Shown piece by piece: positions 10,601-17,390 of a stretch of 64,000 bases of DNA. Location: positions 3,073,501 to 3,137,500 of the forward strand of contig NZ_CP137624.1 of the NCBI RefSeq assembly GCF_033880585.1, in the 5' to 3' direction. Position 1 is the stretch's first letter; each line of letters begins with the position of its first letter. A program made the position numbers and the translations under genes. This stretch comes from Lysinibacillus louembei (lineage in GTDB: Bacteria > Bacillota > Bacilli > Bacillales_A > Planococcaceae). The notes under the pieces were generated by a model. It saw only the letters and a program-made list of their open reading frames with translations. It was not told where the DNA came from and did no database searches.

Positions 10601-11622
10601 TTCCGATATGTCTTTTCCCCTGCATATTTATCAACAATGTATTTTAAATCTTTCAATTCCTGTGCAAATTTTTGATAGTCTGCCACTTTTGCCTCTGCTA
10701 CACAAGTATAATCACCCAGCAAATCGGATAAGACAAATTGCTGATATACAGCTACGGCAGCTTCAATAAATTCATTTTCCTCTTCTGTTAGTTTCGCAAC
10801 TTCCTCCTCAAATCTTTCAGAAATAATCGAGAATTTTAGCTTGTCTTTTATATAAACATCTATATTATCTGACAGAGGAAATAATTTACTACATGCACTT
10901 TCTAAACCTGCTAACAACTTAAATAATTGCTCATACTTTTTATTTGTTTTAGCCACTAAGAATTTCACTTTATCGTTCTTTGTTTTTGTGTTATCTAATA
11001 AAATATTTTTCATTTCTGATAGTTCGATTTTATCAAGTAAATAAGAATCCTCATCTTGAACAAAACGCTCATAGCTATCTACTAGCTCATAAAGAGTTTC
11101 CGTATCTTCGCCTTTTGCAACATTGCCCGATTCTGCCCAACGTAATCCTTCTTGTAAAAAGTGCCCTCGATATTTGACTAGATGATGGAGAGCTAAATAA
11201 ACTAACCGTATATCCATTTTTTCCTTCGTTTGCATTAGGTCATAACGCAAATGATACATTGTTGGATACATTCGAGTATTCACGCTTAACTCTCTTAAAG
11301 TTCCTGACAATGTACGCTCTTCAAATTGATTGTTATTACGCCAAAAATGTTTCGAAAAATCCTTTGTAAAGAATGTTGAATTAATTTTTGAAACAGGCTC
11401 CTCAAACAATTGTTGTAATAATTGTATCCGTTTTTTCCTTCTGTTGTACCGTCTTCGAGTCCCTCGTTTCAACCTTCTTCCCGAGGCTGGCTGTGCCTCT
11501 TCAAACTCGTGTACACCAAAAGCATAGCGATTGTTATGTTGTAATACTTGATAATCATCTGATAAACATACCCACCCAATGCTCGTAGTACCAATATCCA
11601 AACCAATTGCATAATTCTTCAT
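7645..11622 (-). CDS. cas9: Cas9 RNA-guided endonuclease (type II-A)
   Basis: Cas9 cleaves DNA using a crRNA-tracrRNA duplex. With the ATG at 11622 the protein has 1325 residues. RuvC-I is YAIGLDIGTTSIGW (D9), followed by the Arg-rich bridge helix RRLKRGTRRRYNRRKKR. RuvC-II is EIILEVARE (E near 770), the HNH site is YEVDHIYPRS (H near 849) and RuvC-III is NKHHAMDALLAT (H983, D986), so both nuclease sites look intact. This start is chosen because AGAGGTGGAGAGCTAT precedes it; an in-frame ATG at 11670 would lie inside the tracrRNA promoter. The large size, csn2 and gene order all indicate II-A. The C-terminal PAM-interacting region gives no obvious PAM prediction by eye. Confidence 0.97.
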   Translation of the reverse strand: MKNYAIGLDIGTTSIGWVCLSDDYQVLQHNNRYAFGVHEFEEAQPASGRRLKRGTRRRYNRRKKRIQLLQQLFEEPVSKINSTFFTKDFSKHFWRNNNQFEERTLSGTLRELSVNTRMYPTMYHLRYDLMQTKEKMDIRLVYLALHHLVKYRGHFLQEGLRWAESGNVAKGEDTETLYELVDSYERFVQDEDSYLLDKIELSEMKNILLDNTKTKNDKVKFLVAKTNKKYEQLFKLLAGLESACSKLFPLSDNIDVYIKDKLKFSIISERFEEEVAKLTEEENEFIEAAVAVYQQFVLSDLLGDYTCVAEAKVADYQKFAQELKDLKYIVDKYAGEKTYRKLFITSKRAQTVYKQKHNLSVLSLFDQYLNSKKEGEKFQSEVKKLLKDAEKQVEQQDHGLIKKLIVTAEDGTLLRRQRDSQNAAIPYQNNVYEAEKILKNQQIHHPFITDEVIEKVKQIISFRIPYYIGPLDKSGKSEFAWLTRNNEQNITPWTFDESVNKEVTAEAFITKMTNKCTYLKKEDVLPKNSLLYQKFELLNELNSIQIRPLNEESNKKYRLDTECKQWLIENVFQKYQQVTHKILLQELKKSDWADLATHAIFGTQKSDKFASTLSSYKKLSDILPNEPEDIIEEIIKWLTVYNEKDIIHSRIQKVFPHITEEQIQKLCGIKMSGWGRLSRKVLMDIQVNDTDNVIDYMDAYSENFMELLSKTSLKKGIEQVNTKKTIHKIVYKDIEELAGSPALKRGIWRALKIIEELTSIFGEPTEIILEVAREDQKSSKSKSRKDIWEESVKGWIEHQAFCAKISSYPEDKFKDKRFWLYATQLGKCLYTGEAIDINELYSKKYEVDHIYPRSYVKDDSLDNLALVKTEVNQEKRSTKMPLEIISDSEKFKMKNEWQRLRDRKLISSRKLERLLKPKFEDADKEKFIQRQLVETRQIIQHVKDLLTERFEHTNIHSVKAGMVSKFRQTLEIPKIREYNNKHHAMDALLATLLVQFTKQQYGDNFLEFSFKAKERAKKWGRVVQNSRDFFVFEHFKKASFNSILTGKSIPAMLFMKEIFYELPWQTTKMTGNIEGAFHKETPLSPKANLNKEKLSNASVFVVDGMTKEGIWAIEYTMQKKKGTEKKLELFDFKVIDQSKYQNLSLDEVAKILVEREGKKFVLSAKLVKRFPKYQKIMWAGHPYYFISTVELRNAKQWCMKPLLFEQLQSKNLQNQPAEELKQLFSSLAADFLENYTIYNGRIPTKYKGFSNNVYAFMDRIVDFNSFKIGVDALHGLAAANAESPSLFGTSRLYNLSIDATTIEIINESITGLKYRKPKPLLYSRS

Positions 11623-11641
11623 ATAGCTCTCCACCTCTTTC

Positions 11642-11670
11642 TTGACAGATTTGATTTTATAGATTACCAT
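11642..11670 (+). promoter_or_regulatory. tracrRNA promoter
   Basis: A consensus -35 TTGACA (11642-11647) is followed after 17 bp by TACCAT (11665-11670), placing the start near 11677, just before the anti-repeat. The promoter lies directly upstream of and antisense to the cas9 ribosome binding site, so cas9 and tracrRNA are divergently transcribed with overlapping control regions. Confidence 0.65.
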
Positions 11671-11675
11671 ATGAG

Positions 11676-11786
11676 GTGTTACTACTCTGTAACATTACAT
11701 TGGTAAGTTAAAATAAGCTTAAAGCGTAAATGTTGGCTCTTGGAAGCCTCCGCCACTTTAGATATATTTCTGAAGTGGTTTTTTAT
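11676..11786 (+). ncRNA. tracrRNA: tracrRNA
   Basis: Trans-activating RNA that pairs with each crRNA repeat and binds Cas9. The anti-repeat begins GTTACTACTCTGTAACATT and continues ACATTGGT, matching the plus strand of the array repeat with a few mismatches and bulges. It is followed by AAGTTAAAATAAG, the same junction as in S. pyogenes tracrRNA, then a nexus-like GCTTAAAGC, the hairpin GGCT-cttgga-AGCC, and the terminator CCACTT...AAGTGG plus T-run (11753-11785). The predicted RNA is about 110 nt. Position and strand (divergent from cas9) match many II-A loci. Confidence 0.92.
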
Positions 11787-11972
11787 TTATATTTTTCACC
11801 TCCACATTTACCTGAAAATTCAATTACTTTCTATCATTTCATTAAAATTACCATATTTTTTAATGTATTTCAACATATTTTATCTAAATCAGAAAGAAAA
11901 ATTAATTAGCTACCATCTGCATACACTTTGTATGTACATTTTTAAGTTTTTATCATATTATTAGTAAGATAT

Positions 11973-11999
11973 GTCGTAATTTATTACGTGGATTGAAAT
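11973..11999 (+). repeat. Solitary type I-C-like CRISPR repeat
   Basis: Starts GTC, has the small inverted repeat CGTAA-TTTA-TTACG and ends GTGGATTGAAAT. The last 12 bases are identical to the 3' end of the array F repeat (40169-40605), and the GTC start also matches it. No second copy is found nearby, and the stem sequence differs from arrays B to F. Confidence 0.65.
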
Positions 12000-12030
12000 T
12001 GATTAAGGTATTATATCTTTTAAGGCCAAC

Positions 12031-12064
12031 AAGGGCTGATTGGAATTGATTCCAATCAGCCCTT
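12031..12064. terminator. Bidirectional terminator
   Basis: Near-perfect inverted repeat AAGGGCTGATTGGAAT-tg-ATTCCAATCAGCCCTT. It separates the plus-strand solitary-repeat RNA from the convergent yoaT gene that ends at 12072. Confidence 0.8.
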
Positions 12065-12071
12065 GTCTTGT

Positions 12072-12833
12072 CTATCTCCCCTTCACCCTCTTCAACTCCG
12101 CAACAATCAAAAAACTCACAATAACCAACAACAACCACGAACTAATTTTCCCAACATGCACCAAGCTCCATGCTTGCGTTTGATTCGGGTATTGCCATGC
12201 GCCGAAGAAAGTCGCGATGTTTTCAGCGACCCAAATAAAGAAGCCAATCAAAACAAAGCTCAAAACAATCGGCATGCGATAAGGAATGCCGTTCACCTCA
12301 TACTTAACAGAGGCTCGCCAAAAGACGATGATTACCAATAAGCCTAGCCACCAGCGTACATCAATCCAAAAATGATGCCAGAAGAAATTAAAATAAATGG
12401 CGGCAGCTAGTGGGACAACTAGGAAAAATGATGGCCAGTTGACAAGATCAACATGCAGGCGACGCCATGCTTGGCATAGGTAGCTAGCGACGCTTGCATA
12501 CATAAAGCCGCTATATAATGGAACGCCGAAAATTTTGAAAAAGCCTTCCTCAGGATATGCCCATGAACCCATATGTACCTTGAAAATTTCGAGTGCGAGC
12601 CCAATTAAGTGGAATAATGTAATCACTTTGAGTTCGTCCTTTGTTTCAAGGCCTGCGCGCAGCATCCACCATTGCATGGCGAGACAGATGATAAAGAGCC
12701 AGTCGTAGCGTGCTAGGAATGGCAGTGGTATGAATTTTGTTATGGCGAGCGAGGCGAAGATGACAACTGGGAAGAGGCAGGATAGTGCCTGTTCCCGTCC
12801 GAAATAGAGCAGCTGTGTTAGTTTATGCTTCAT
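12072..12833 (-). CDS. yoaT: DUF817 membrane protein, YoaT-like
   Basis: Integral membrane protein of unknown function with about eight hydrophobic segments and many Trp residues (for example HHFWIDVRWWLG, WVAENIATFFGAWQYPNQ). The last of these is the DUF817 signature region seen in B. subtilis YoaT. The start at 12833 is chosen because its ATGA-type overlap lies inside the last codons of the upstream HTH gene, implying translational coupling; the longer reading frame has no ribosome binding site. The set yoaS-HTH-yoaT is conserved in Bacilli, which supports all three names. Confidence 0.8.
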   Translation of the reverse strand: MKHKLTQLLYFGREQALSCLFPVVIFASLAITKFIPLPFLARYDWLFIICLAMQWWMLRAGLETKDELKVITLFHLIGLALEIFKVHMGSWAYPEEGFFKIFGVPLYSGFMYASVASYLCQAWRRLHVDLVNWPSFFLVVPLAAAIYFNFFWHHFWIDVRWWLGLLVIIVFWRASVKYEVNGIPYRMPIVLSFVLIGFFIWVAENIATFFGAWQYPNQTQAWSLVHVGKISSWLLLVIVSFLIVAELKRVKGR

Positions 12834-13044
12834 CACCCGCATCCTTTTCGTAGCGTAAAATATCGCCTGGTTGGCAGTCAAGTACCTTGCAGATGGCTTC
12901 TAGTGTGGAGAAGCGGATCGCTTTTGCTTTGCCTGTTTTTAAAATGGAAATATTGGCCATGGTGATGCCAACTTTCTCGGATAGTTCTGTGACGGTCATT
13001 TTGCGTTTGGCTAGCATGACATCGAGTTCAATAATAATGGTCAT
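12823..13044 (-). CDS. Small XRE-family HTH regulator (YozG-like)
   Basis: A 73-residue protein that is almost only a Cro/C1 helix-turn-helix: LAKRKMTVTELSEKVGIT, then a recognition helix around NISILKTGKAKAIRFSTLEAI. This compact XRE type, the size of B. subtilis YozG, is usually paired with a DUF2975 membrane protein, and one lies just upstream (13056-13529). It probably represses its own operon. Its 3' end overlaps the yoaT start. Ribosome binding site: GAGGTGAAGTACT before the ATG. Confidence 0.85.
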   Translation of the reverse strand: MTIIIELDVMLAKRKMTVTELSEKVGITMANISILKTGKAKAIRFSTLEAICKVLDCQPGDILRYEKDAGDEA

Positions 13045-13055
13045 AGTACTTCACC

Positions 13056-13529
13056 TCATATCGTTAAGTCGTTTTCGTTTTTCATAGCGATCGCATTTGT
13101 TAGGAGCTGTTGCAGGACAGTGGCGAAAATGCTGACAACAAGTGCTGCGCCACCTAGTACAAGGCCGATGATAATCACACCAGGTGCGTCATCGTGTTCT
13201 GCAATAATGTAGAGCAATGGCATACTGATGGCGTATAAGCCTGCGATGACTAAGCCGCTCCATTTGATTTTTTTCAGCGCTGTGACAGAGTCATAGGAGA
13301 ATGCACTGTTGTCGTCGATGAGGTTTAATAGCTTTAAGGCTTGGTATAGTGCCATAAAATAAGCGGCAGCTGTGCTGTAAAGGAGAGCACCAATACCATA
13401 CAAGGTCCAAGCAAGTGCCCATTCTGTGGTGTGCATCACAAGAAATGGGAAACCGACAAGGCATATTGCCAATATAGGCAATGCAAGAAGGATTAAAGTT
13501 GCTTTCAAGAAAAGCGTTTGTTTTTTCAT
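13056..13529 (-). CDS. yoaS: DUF2975 membrane protein, YoaS-like
   Basis: A 157-residue membrane protein with four hydrophobic segments, around residues 8-30, 42-65, 95-115 and 120-145. The central stretch LLNLIDDNSAFSYDSVTALKKIKW is the hallmark of DUF2975. Function is unknown; members sit next to small XRE regulators such as the one 11 bp downstream and may sense membrane state. The ATG at 13529 has AAAGGAG eight bases upstream; a GTG three codons earlier is too close to that site. Confidence 0.82.
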   Translation of the reverse strand: MKKQTLFLKATLILLALPILAICLVGFPFLVMHTTEWALAWTLYGIGALLYSTAAAYFMALYQALKLLNLIDDNSAFSYDSVTALKKIKWSGLVIAGLYAISMPLLYIIAEHDDAPGVIIIGLVLGGAALVVSIFATVLQQLLTNAIAMKNENDLTI

Positions 13530-13628
13530 TATAGACACTCCTTTTTATCGTTTATCAATAAATATATATTGAAAAACAAAAATTTCATAGTATAAGACTG
13601 TCTTATTTTTATTTGGTTCCCAAAATAA

Positions 13629-13666
13629 AAAGCTGTTTGAAAGTGATTACCTTTCAAACAGCTTTT
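13629..13666 (-). terminator. Terminator overlapping the Nudix gene end
   Basis: Stem AAAGCTGTTTGAAAG / CTTTCAAACAGCTTTT. The 5' arm contains the last codons and stop of the Nudix gene (stop at 13647). Confidence 0.8.
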
Positions 13667-14036
13667 CTATTAACTCTATTGGTCTAACATCGTGTTTTGT
13701 TAGCTCATTTTTGGCAAGCCAAACGGGTTCAAATGTGCCGCTGTACAGCTCTGGCTGACTATATTCTGGACCTGTGCCCGTGCCGATTTTGCCCCCAATG
13801 ATCTTAGCACGATAATATACTTGTTGTCCATTGAATGAAAGCTCAAAAAATAGCCCTTCTAGTTCAACGATGACACCAACTTCCTCTAATGCCTCACGAA
13901 TAGCAGCCTGCTCAAGCGTTTCGCCTTGCTCGACTTGTCCTCCTGGGAAAACGAAATAGGTTTGTCCTTCTTTCACACGTTTAATCAGTAATATTTTATC
14001 ATTTTCTTCTATAATAACTGCACTGCGAATTCGCAT
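13647..14036 (-). CDS. Nudix hydrolase
   Basis: Hydrolyses a nucleoside diphosphate linked to another moiety; the substrate cannot be told from sequence. The full Nudix box is present: GGQVEQGETLEQAAIREALE followed by EVGV, giving the G-x5-E-x7-R-E-x-x-E-E-x-G signature at residues 32-54. At 129 residues it is a single-domain member, similar to MutT/ADP-ribose pyrophosphatase-like proteins. A GAGGTGAGTGG site precedes the ATG. It stands alone, divergent from crcB1. Confidence 0.88.
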   Translation of the reverse strand: MRIRSAVIIEENDKILLIKRVKEGQTYFVFPGGQVEQGETLEQAAIREALEEVGVIVELEGLFFELSFNGQQVYYRAKIIGGKIGTGTGPEYSQPELYSGTFEPVWLAKNELTKHDVRPIELIEKLFER

Positions 14037-14133
14037 CCACTCACCTCTCTCTTTACTTCTTAGTATATTTGTCCATTCTGACTATTTCAACGACCGATTA
14101 TGCTAAAATATAGCTACAGAAGGAAGTGATTGA

Positions 14134-14502
14134 ATGCAATATCTATTTGTTGGGCTTGCAGGGGCACTTGGCGCTTCTTTGCGCTATGCACTGGGCTTTC
14201 TTTATATTGGGATGTTTCCTATGATTACCTTACTTATTAATTTAATTGGTTCATTATTGTTTGGCTGGCTGACAAGCTTTTTGCCGCGTGTTCCGAAAGT
14301 GAGTGCGAATTTGGCAACTGCAATGACGACAGGCTTTCTCGGTGCCTTTACGACTTTTTCAACCTTTAGTGTGGACAATGTGACGTTATGGCGTGATGGG
14401 CATATGCTGGTGGCCGCTAGCTATATCATGGTTAGCTTAGTTGGGGGCTTTATATGTGCACTCGTTGGCTTACGTCTCGGTGCGAAGGGGGCGAGCGTAT
14501 GA
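14134..14502 (+). CDS. crcB1: Fluoride channel subunit CrcB/FluC (first of pair)
   Basis: Fluc-family fluoride exporter; four transmembrane helices, 122 residues. It has GLAGALGASLRYALG at the N-terminus and the pore motif TTGFLGAFTTFSTFSVD with the Phe/Ser residues that line the fluoride path. Gram-positive bacteria often use two different subunits encoded in tandem, and a second crcB overlaps this stop by four bases. A promoter-like TAAAAT lies at about 14102-14107. I looked for the fluoride riboswitch (crcB motif) upstream and did not find one. Confidence 0.93.
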   Translation: MQYLFVGLAGALGASLRYALGFLYIGMFPMITLLINLIGSLLFGWLTSFLPRVPKVSANLATAMTTGFLGAFTTFSTFSVDNVTLWRDGHMLVAASYIMVSLVGGFICALVGLRLGAKGASV

Positions 14503-14852
14503 TATTCGTTGCCATCGGGGGCTTTTTTGGGGCAATTTGTCGCTTCGCCATTAGCAATTGGGTGAAGGCCCATGTGAACACAGTCTTACCATTAGCTACA
14601 TTTGGCATTAATTTACTTGGCTCATTTTTATTAGGCATTTGTGTCGGTGTGGGACCTAGCTCCTCCATACAATTGCTGGCAGGCACAGGATTTTTAGGTG
14701 CCTTTACGACCTTCTCCACCTTTTCTGTTGAGAGTGTGAGGCTTTATGATAGCCGCGGATTGCTGGCGGCAGCTAGTTATTTATGCATAAGCTGCTTGTG
14801 CGGAGGAATACTGGCATTTACAGGCTGGTGGCTGGCGGAGCTATTATTTTAG
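14499..14852 (+). CDS. crcB2: Fluoride channel subunit CrcB/FluC (second of pair)
   Basis: Partner subunit of the crcB1 channel, 117 residues and four helices. It begins MIFVAIGGFFGAICRFAISN (conserved G-x-x-G-A-x-x-R) and has TGFLGAFTTFSTFSVES. The ATG at 14499 overlaps the crcB1 TGA (ATGA), so both subunits are made in a coupled way, suiting an antiparallel dual-topology heterodimer. Its last nine bases overlap the end of the convergent acetyltransferase gene. Confidence 0.93.
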   Translation: MIFVAIGGFFGAICRFAISNWVKAHVNTVLPLATFGINLLGSFLLGICVGVGPSSSIQLLAGTGFLGAFTTFSTFSVESVRLYDSRGLLAAASYLCISCLCGGILAFTGWWLAELLF

Positions 14853-15284
14853 CTCCGTCTCCAGCTTTTTCGTAAAACAGATAATGCGGTTCGCCTCAGT
14901 AAAGCCTAATCGCAAATGCATATTGAGGCTATCTTCATTCGTTAGCTCGCAATCGCTGGCGAATTCTGTGCAGCCTTGCTGACGTGTCCATTCCTCACAT
15001 GCAGCCACAAGCTTTTTCGCAATTCCTTGTAGACGCACTTGGGGCTCTACATATAAACCTTCCAAATAACCGACAGGGCTCGTTTCCGTCCCCTCTACAT
15101 AATCATAGCGCACTTGGCATTGAGCAAAGCCGATTGCTTGCTCAGCACTGTAGGCAAGCACAATAAAGACATCCTGTTGCTGTAAAAGCTGCTCCATTTC
15201 CCCTTGTAAATCGCTATTTGGCCAAAGCTTTTGAGCTAATGCTGCAGCCTGTGGCGCATCTTCTAGCATCGCTTGTTTAAGCAT
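14844..15284 (-). CDS. GNAT acetyltransferase, AAC(6')-like
   Basis: Acetyl-CoA-dependent N-acetyltransferase of 146 residues. The acetyl-CoA loop is VEPQVRLQGIAKKLV (R/Q-x-x-G-x-A/G). The stretches GFAQCQVRYDYVEGTETSPV, TEFASDCEL and LGFTEANRIICFTKKL are those of the chromosomal aminoglycoside 6'-N-acetyltransferase family. Whether it modifies aminoglycosides or another amine cannot be decided from sequence. The gene ends head-on against crcB2 with a nine-base overlap and follows the lipoprotein gene by two bases. Confidence 0.82.
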   Translation of the reverse strand: MLKQAMLEDAPQAAALAQKLWPNSDLQGEMEQLLQQQDVFIVLAYSAEQAIGFAQCQVRYDYVEGTETSPVGYLEGLYVEPQVRLQGIAKKLVAACEEWTRQQGCTEFASDCELTNEDSLNMHLRLGFTEANRIICFTKKLETELK

Positions 15285-15286
15285 TG

Positions 15287-15880
15287 TTACTCACTCTCCG
15301 TCACTTTGATTTTCAATAATAGGACGTTCGTGTCATCATGAAGGAGCTGTTGCACCTCTTCCTCATTCGACAAATCATAGCCACTTCGCATCGCATCCTT
15401 TAATGAATGGCGGAACGTGCCGATTATGTACTCTGTATTTAACTGCAATGCTTGCTTTTCTTGAAAAGCATATTCCCATGTATACATGCCTGTATCGAGG
15501 TTCAAATTTTCTATCGCTTGTGGCTTTGCTTTGACACTTGGTGCGTAAAGAAATAAAGAAAACGCTTCGCCATCCATTAAACCAGCCCCTATATGCCCTT
15601 CTTCAAAATCTGATGGGCTCATTCCATATTGTAGGCTCGCCTCAAAATTCTCATCCCTTTGACCATCGCTATATTTCTCCACCCAGAGCTGAACTGTTCG
15701 TTGATCTGCTTGCGGTAAGGCAAAATTGAAATCCCATATATAGCCTAGATGTAGCTCTTGAAATGTGCGTGTATACTCTGAGTCTTCAAGCGGCTTAATG
15801 GTAATCTCTTCATTCGTAGTAGCTGTACAGGCTGTCAGTATTGCTACTACAGCAATAATTAAAAATAGCCATTTTTTCAC
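15287..15880 (-). CDS. Uncharacterised lipoprotein
   Basis: 197 residues with a lipoprotein signal: basic KKW, a hydrophobic core and the lipobox LTAC at about residues 15-18, so it should be anchored to the outer face of the membrane. The mature part has no motif I recognise; it is acidic and looks beta-rich. The start codon is GTG, followed at once by AAAAAATGG. The gene is immediately upstream of the acetyltransferase and probably co-transcribed with it. Confidence 0.75.
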   Translation of the reverse strand: MKKWLFLIIAVVAILTACTATTNEEITIKPLEDSEYTRTFQELHLGYIWDFNFALPQADQRTVQLWVEKYSDGQRDENFEASLQYGMSPSDFEEGHIGAGLMDGEAFSLFLYAPSVKAKPQAIENLNLDTGMYTWEYAFQEKQALQLNTEYIIGTFRHSLKDAMRSGYDLSNEEEVQQLLHDDTNVLLLKIKVTESE

Positions 15881-15914
15881 TTCTCAACATCTCCCTTTTC
15901 CTAATCATACAAAA

Positions 15915-15943
15915 ACTGAGCACAAATTGCATGCTCAGTTTCA
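15915..15943. terminator. Terminator after thiE
   Basis: Stem AAACTGAGC...GCTCAGTTT, placed between the thi operon end (15952) and the lipoprotein start (15880). Confidence 0.75.
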
Positions 15944-15951
15944 AAAATCTA

Positions 15952-16572
15952 CTATTTTTTAAAATCATTTACCGTTTGCGCAATATTGTCGCTTTGGCAA
16001 ATCGCTGAAATAACAGCGACGCCATCTGCACCTGCTGCCAGCACCTGTGCTGTACGCTCTGGTGTAATACCACCAATTGCAACAATTGGGAAATCAGGAT
16101 AGCTTGCACGTGCCTTTTGTAAAAACGTCACACCTGCTGGCTCATTGGCATCCGCCTTTGAATTGGTCGCAAAAATAGGTCCGATGCCAACATAGTCTGC
16201 ACCACCCGCAACGGCTGTCTGCATTTCCTCATTGTTATGAACAGAGACACCGATAATTTTATCCGCAAATTGTGAGCGAATTTTAGCCAGCTCACTATCA
16301 TCCTGCCCTACATGCACACCATCTGCATCAATAGCTAAGGCAAGTGCCACATCATCATTGATGATAAAAGGAACGCCGTACGTGCGACAAAGCTGTTGGC
16401 AGCGTTTAGCAAAGTTTAACAACGCCTCACCTTGTAGCGCCCCCTCACCTTTTTCACGCAATTGGAAAATAGTCACACCTGCCTGCAACGCTTCCCCTAA
16501 AATAACGAGTGGGTCACGCTGACAGTTAGTAGTTCCCATAATAAAATATACAGCTAACGACGCACGTTTCAA
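15952..16572 (-). CDS. thiE: Thiamine-phosphate synthase ThiE
   Basis: Joins the pyrimidine and thiazole phosphates to give thiamine phosphate. The 206-residue TIM-barrel protein shows FQLREKG, FIINDDVALALAIDADGVHV and GQDDSELAKIR, GVSVHNNEEM, DYVGIGPIFATNSKADA and VAIGGITPE, all typical ThiE phosphate- and diphosphate-binding loops. Its start overlaps the thiD stop by four bases. It is the last gene of thiM-thiD-thiE, a salvage set controlled by the TPP riboswitch at 18217-18294. Confidence 0.96.
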   Translation of the reverse strand: MKRASLAVYFIMGTTNCQRDPLVILGEALQAGVTIFQLREKGEGALQGEALLNFAKRCQQLCRTYGVPFIINDDVALALAIDADGVHVGQDDSELAKIRSQFADKIIGVSVHNNEEMQTAVAGGADYVGIGPIFATNSKADANEPAGVTFLQKARASYPDFPIVAIGGITPERTAQVLAAGADGVAVISAICQSDNIAQTVNDFKK

Positions 16573-17390
16573 TGTAGCTTCACCTGCCCTTTCATTTGCG
16601 CTTTACGGTAGGCAAAATGATTTGTCGGTCCATGCCCATTGCCAATATTTAACGGATGCGCAATCGCTGCCTGAATGAAATGCTTCGCCTCAATAATGGC
16701 GTCGCGCAGTGCATAGCCCTTTCCTAAAAAGGCTGTTAAAGCAGCTGAGAAGGTACAGCCTGTGCCATGCGTATGCTTCGTATCGATGCGTTCACTGCTC
16801 ATTGCGAAGAAGGAGCCATCTGCAAAAAATACCATATCGACCGCTTCCTCGCCTTCTAAGTGTCCGCCCTTCATCACAACACATTGCACGCCAAGTGCTA
16901 ATATTTTTTTCGCAGCCGCTTCAATGTCTTGCACGCTTTCAATTTGAATGCCTGTAATTTCCTCTGCCTCTGGAATATTCGGCGTTAACACTGTTGCGAT
17001 TGGCAGTAGCTTTGTTTTTAATGCCTGCACCGCCTCTTGCTGCAATAAGCTAGCACCACCCTTGGCAATCATTACAGGGTCAACTACGAGCTGTACGCTA
17101 TGCTGCTGTAGCTCCATTGCCACAGCCTCAATAATATCTGCTGAAAAAAGCATGCCTGTTTTCACAGCCTTCACTTGTAAATCCTCAAATACCGCCTTGA
17201 TTTGTGCCACCGTAAATTCAGGCGAGACAGCTAAAATATCTGAAACACCGAGCGTGTTTTGAGCCGTTAAGGCCGTAATAGCTGATGTGCCATAAACCCC
17301 TAGCTCCTGAAATGTTTTTAAATCCGCTTGGATACCAGCTCCGCCACCGCTATCCGAGCCTGCAATTGTCATTACAATGTCCATTCTCAT
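16569..17390 (-). CDS. thiD: Hydroxymethylpyrimidine (phosphate) kinase ThiD
   Basis: Ribokinase-fold enzyme that phosphorylates HMP to HMP-PP. It opens with TIAGSDSGGGAGIQADLKTF, the HMP-binding signature, and has GVYGTSAITALTAQNT, KTGMLFS, LVVDPVMIAKGGASLL and the anion-hole motif HTHGTGCTFSAALTA. The ATG at 17390 shares one base with the thiM stop (TGATG). Length (273 residues) is normal. It sits in the riboswitch-controlled operon. Confidence 0.95.
   Translation of the reverse strand: MRMDIVMTIAGSDSGGGAGIQADLKTFQELGVYGTSAITALTAQNTLGVSDILAVSPEFTVAQIKAVFEDLQVKAVKTGMLFSADIIEAVAMELQQHSVQLVVDPVMIAKGGASLLQQEAVQALKTKLLPIATVLTPNIPEAEEITGIQIESVQDIEAAAKKILALGVQCVVMKGGHLEGEEAVDMVFFADGSFFAMSSERIDTKHTHGTGCTFSAALTAFLGKGYALRDAIIEAKHFIQAAIAHPLNIGNGHGPTNHFAYRKAQMKGQVKLH

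Larger units (their letters stand above)
11928..12064 (+). ncRNA. Putative crRNA-like RNA with a solitary I-C-type repeat
   Basis: Inference from sequence layout. TTGTAT (11928-11933), 17 bp and TATCAT (11951-11956) form a possible promoter with start near 11963. The transcript would carry a single I-C-like repeat (11973-11999), about 31 nt of spacer-like sequence (12000-12030) and end in the perfect hairpin at 12031-12064. This repeat / short spacer / terminator design resembles the crRNA-like regulators (CreA/CreR type) known from some type I and V systems. The spacer-like part has no match I can see to a promoter in this window. It could also be a relic of a lost array. Confidence 0.35.

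Noticed and set aside
14040-14133. Fluoride riboswitch upstream of crcB1
   Set aside because: None of the crcB-motif landmarks could be found in the short upstream region.
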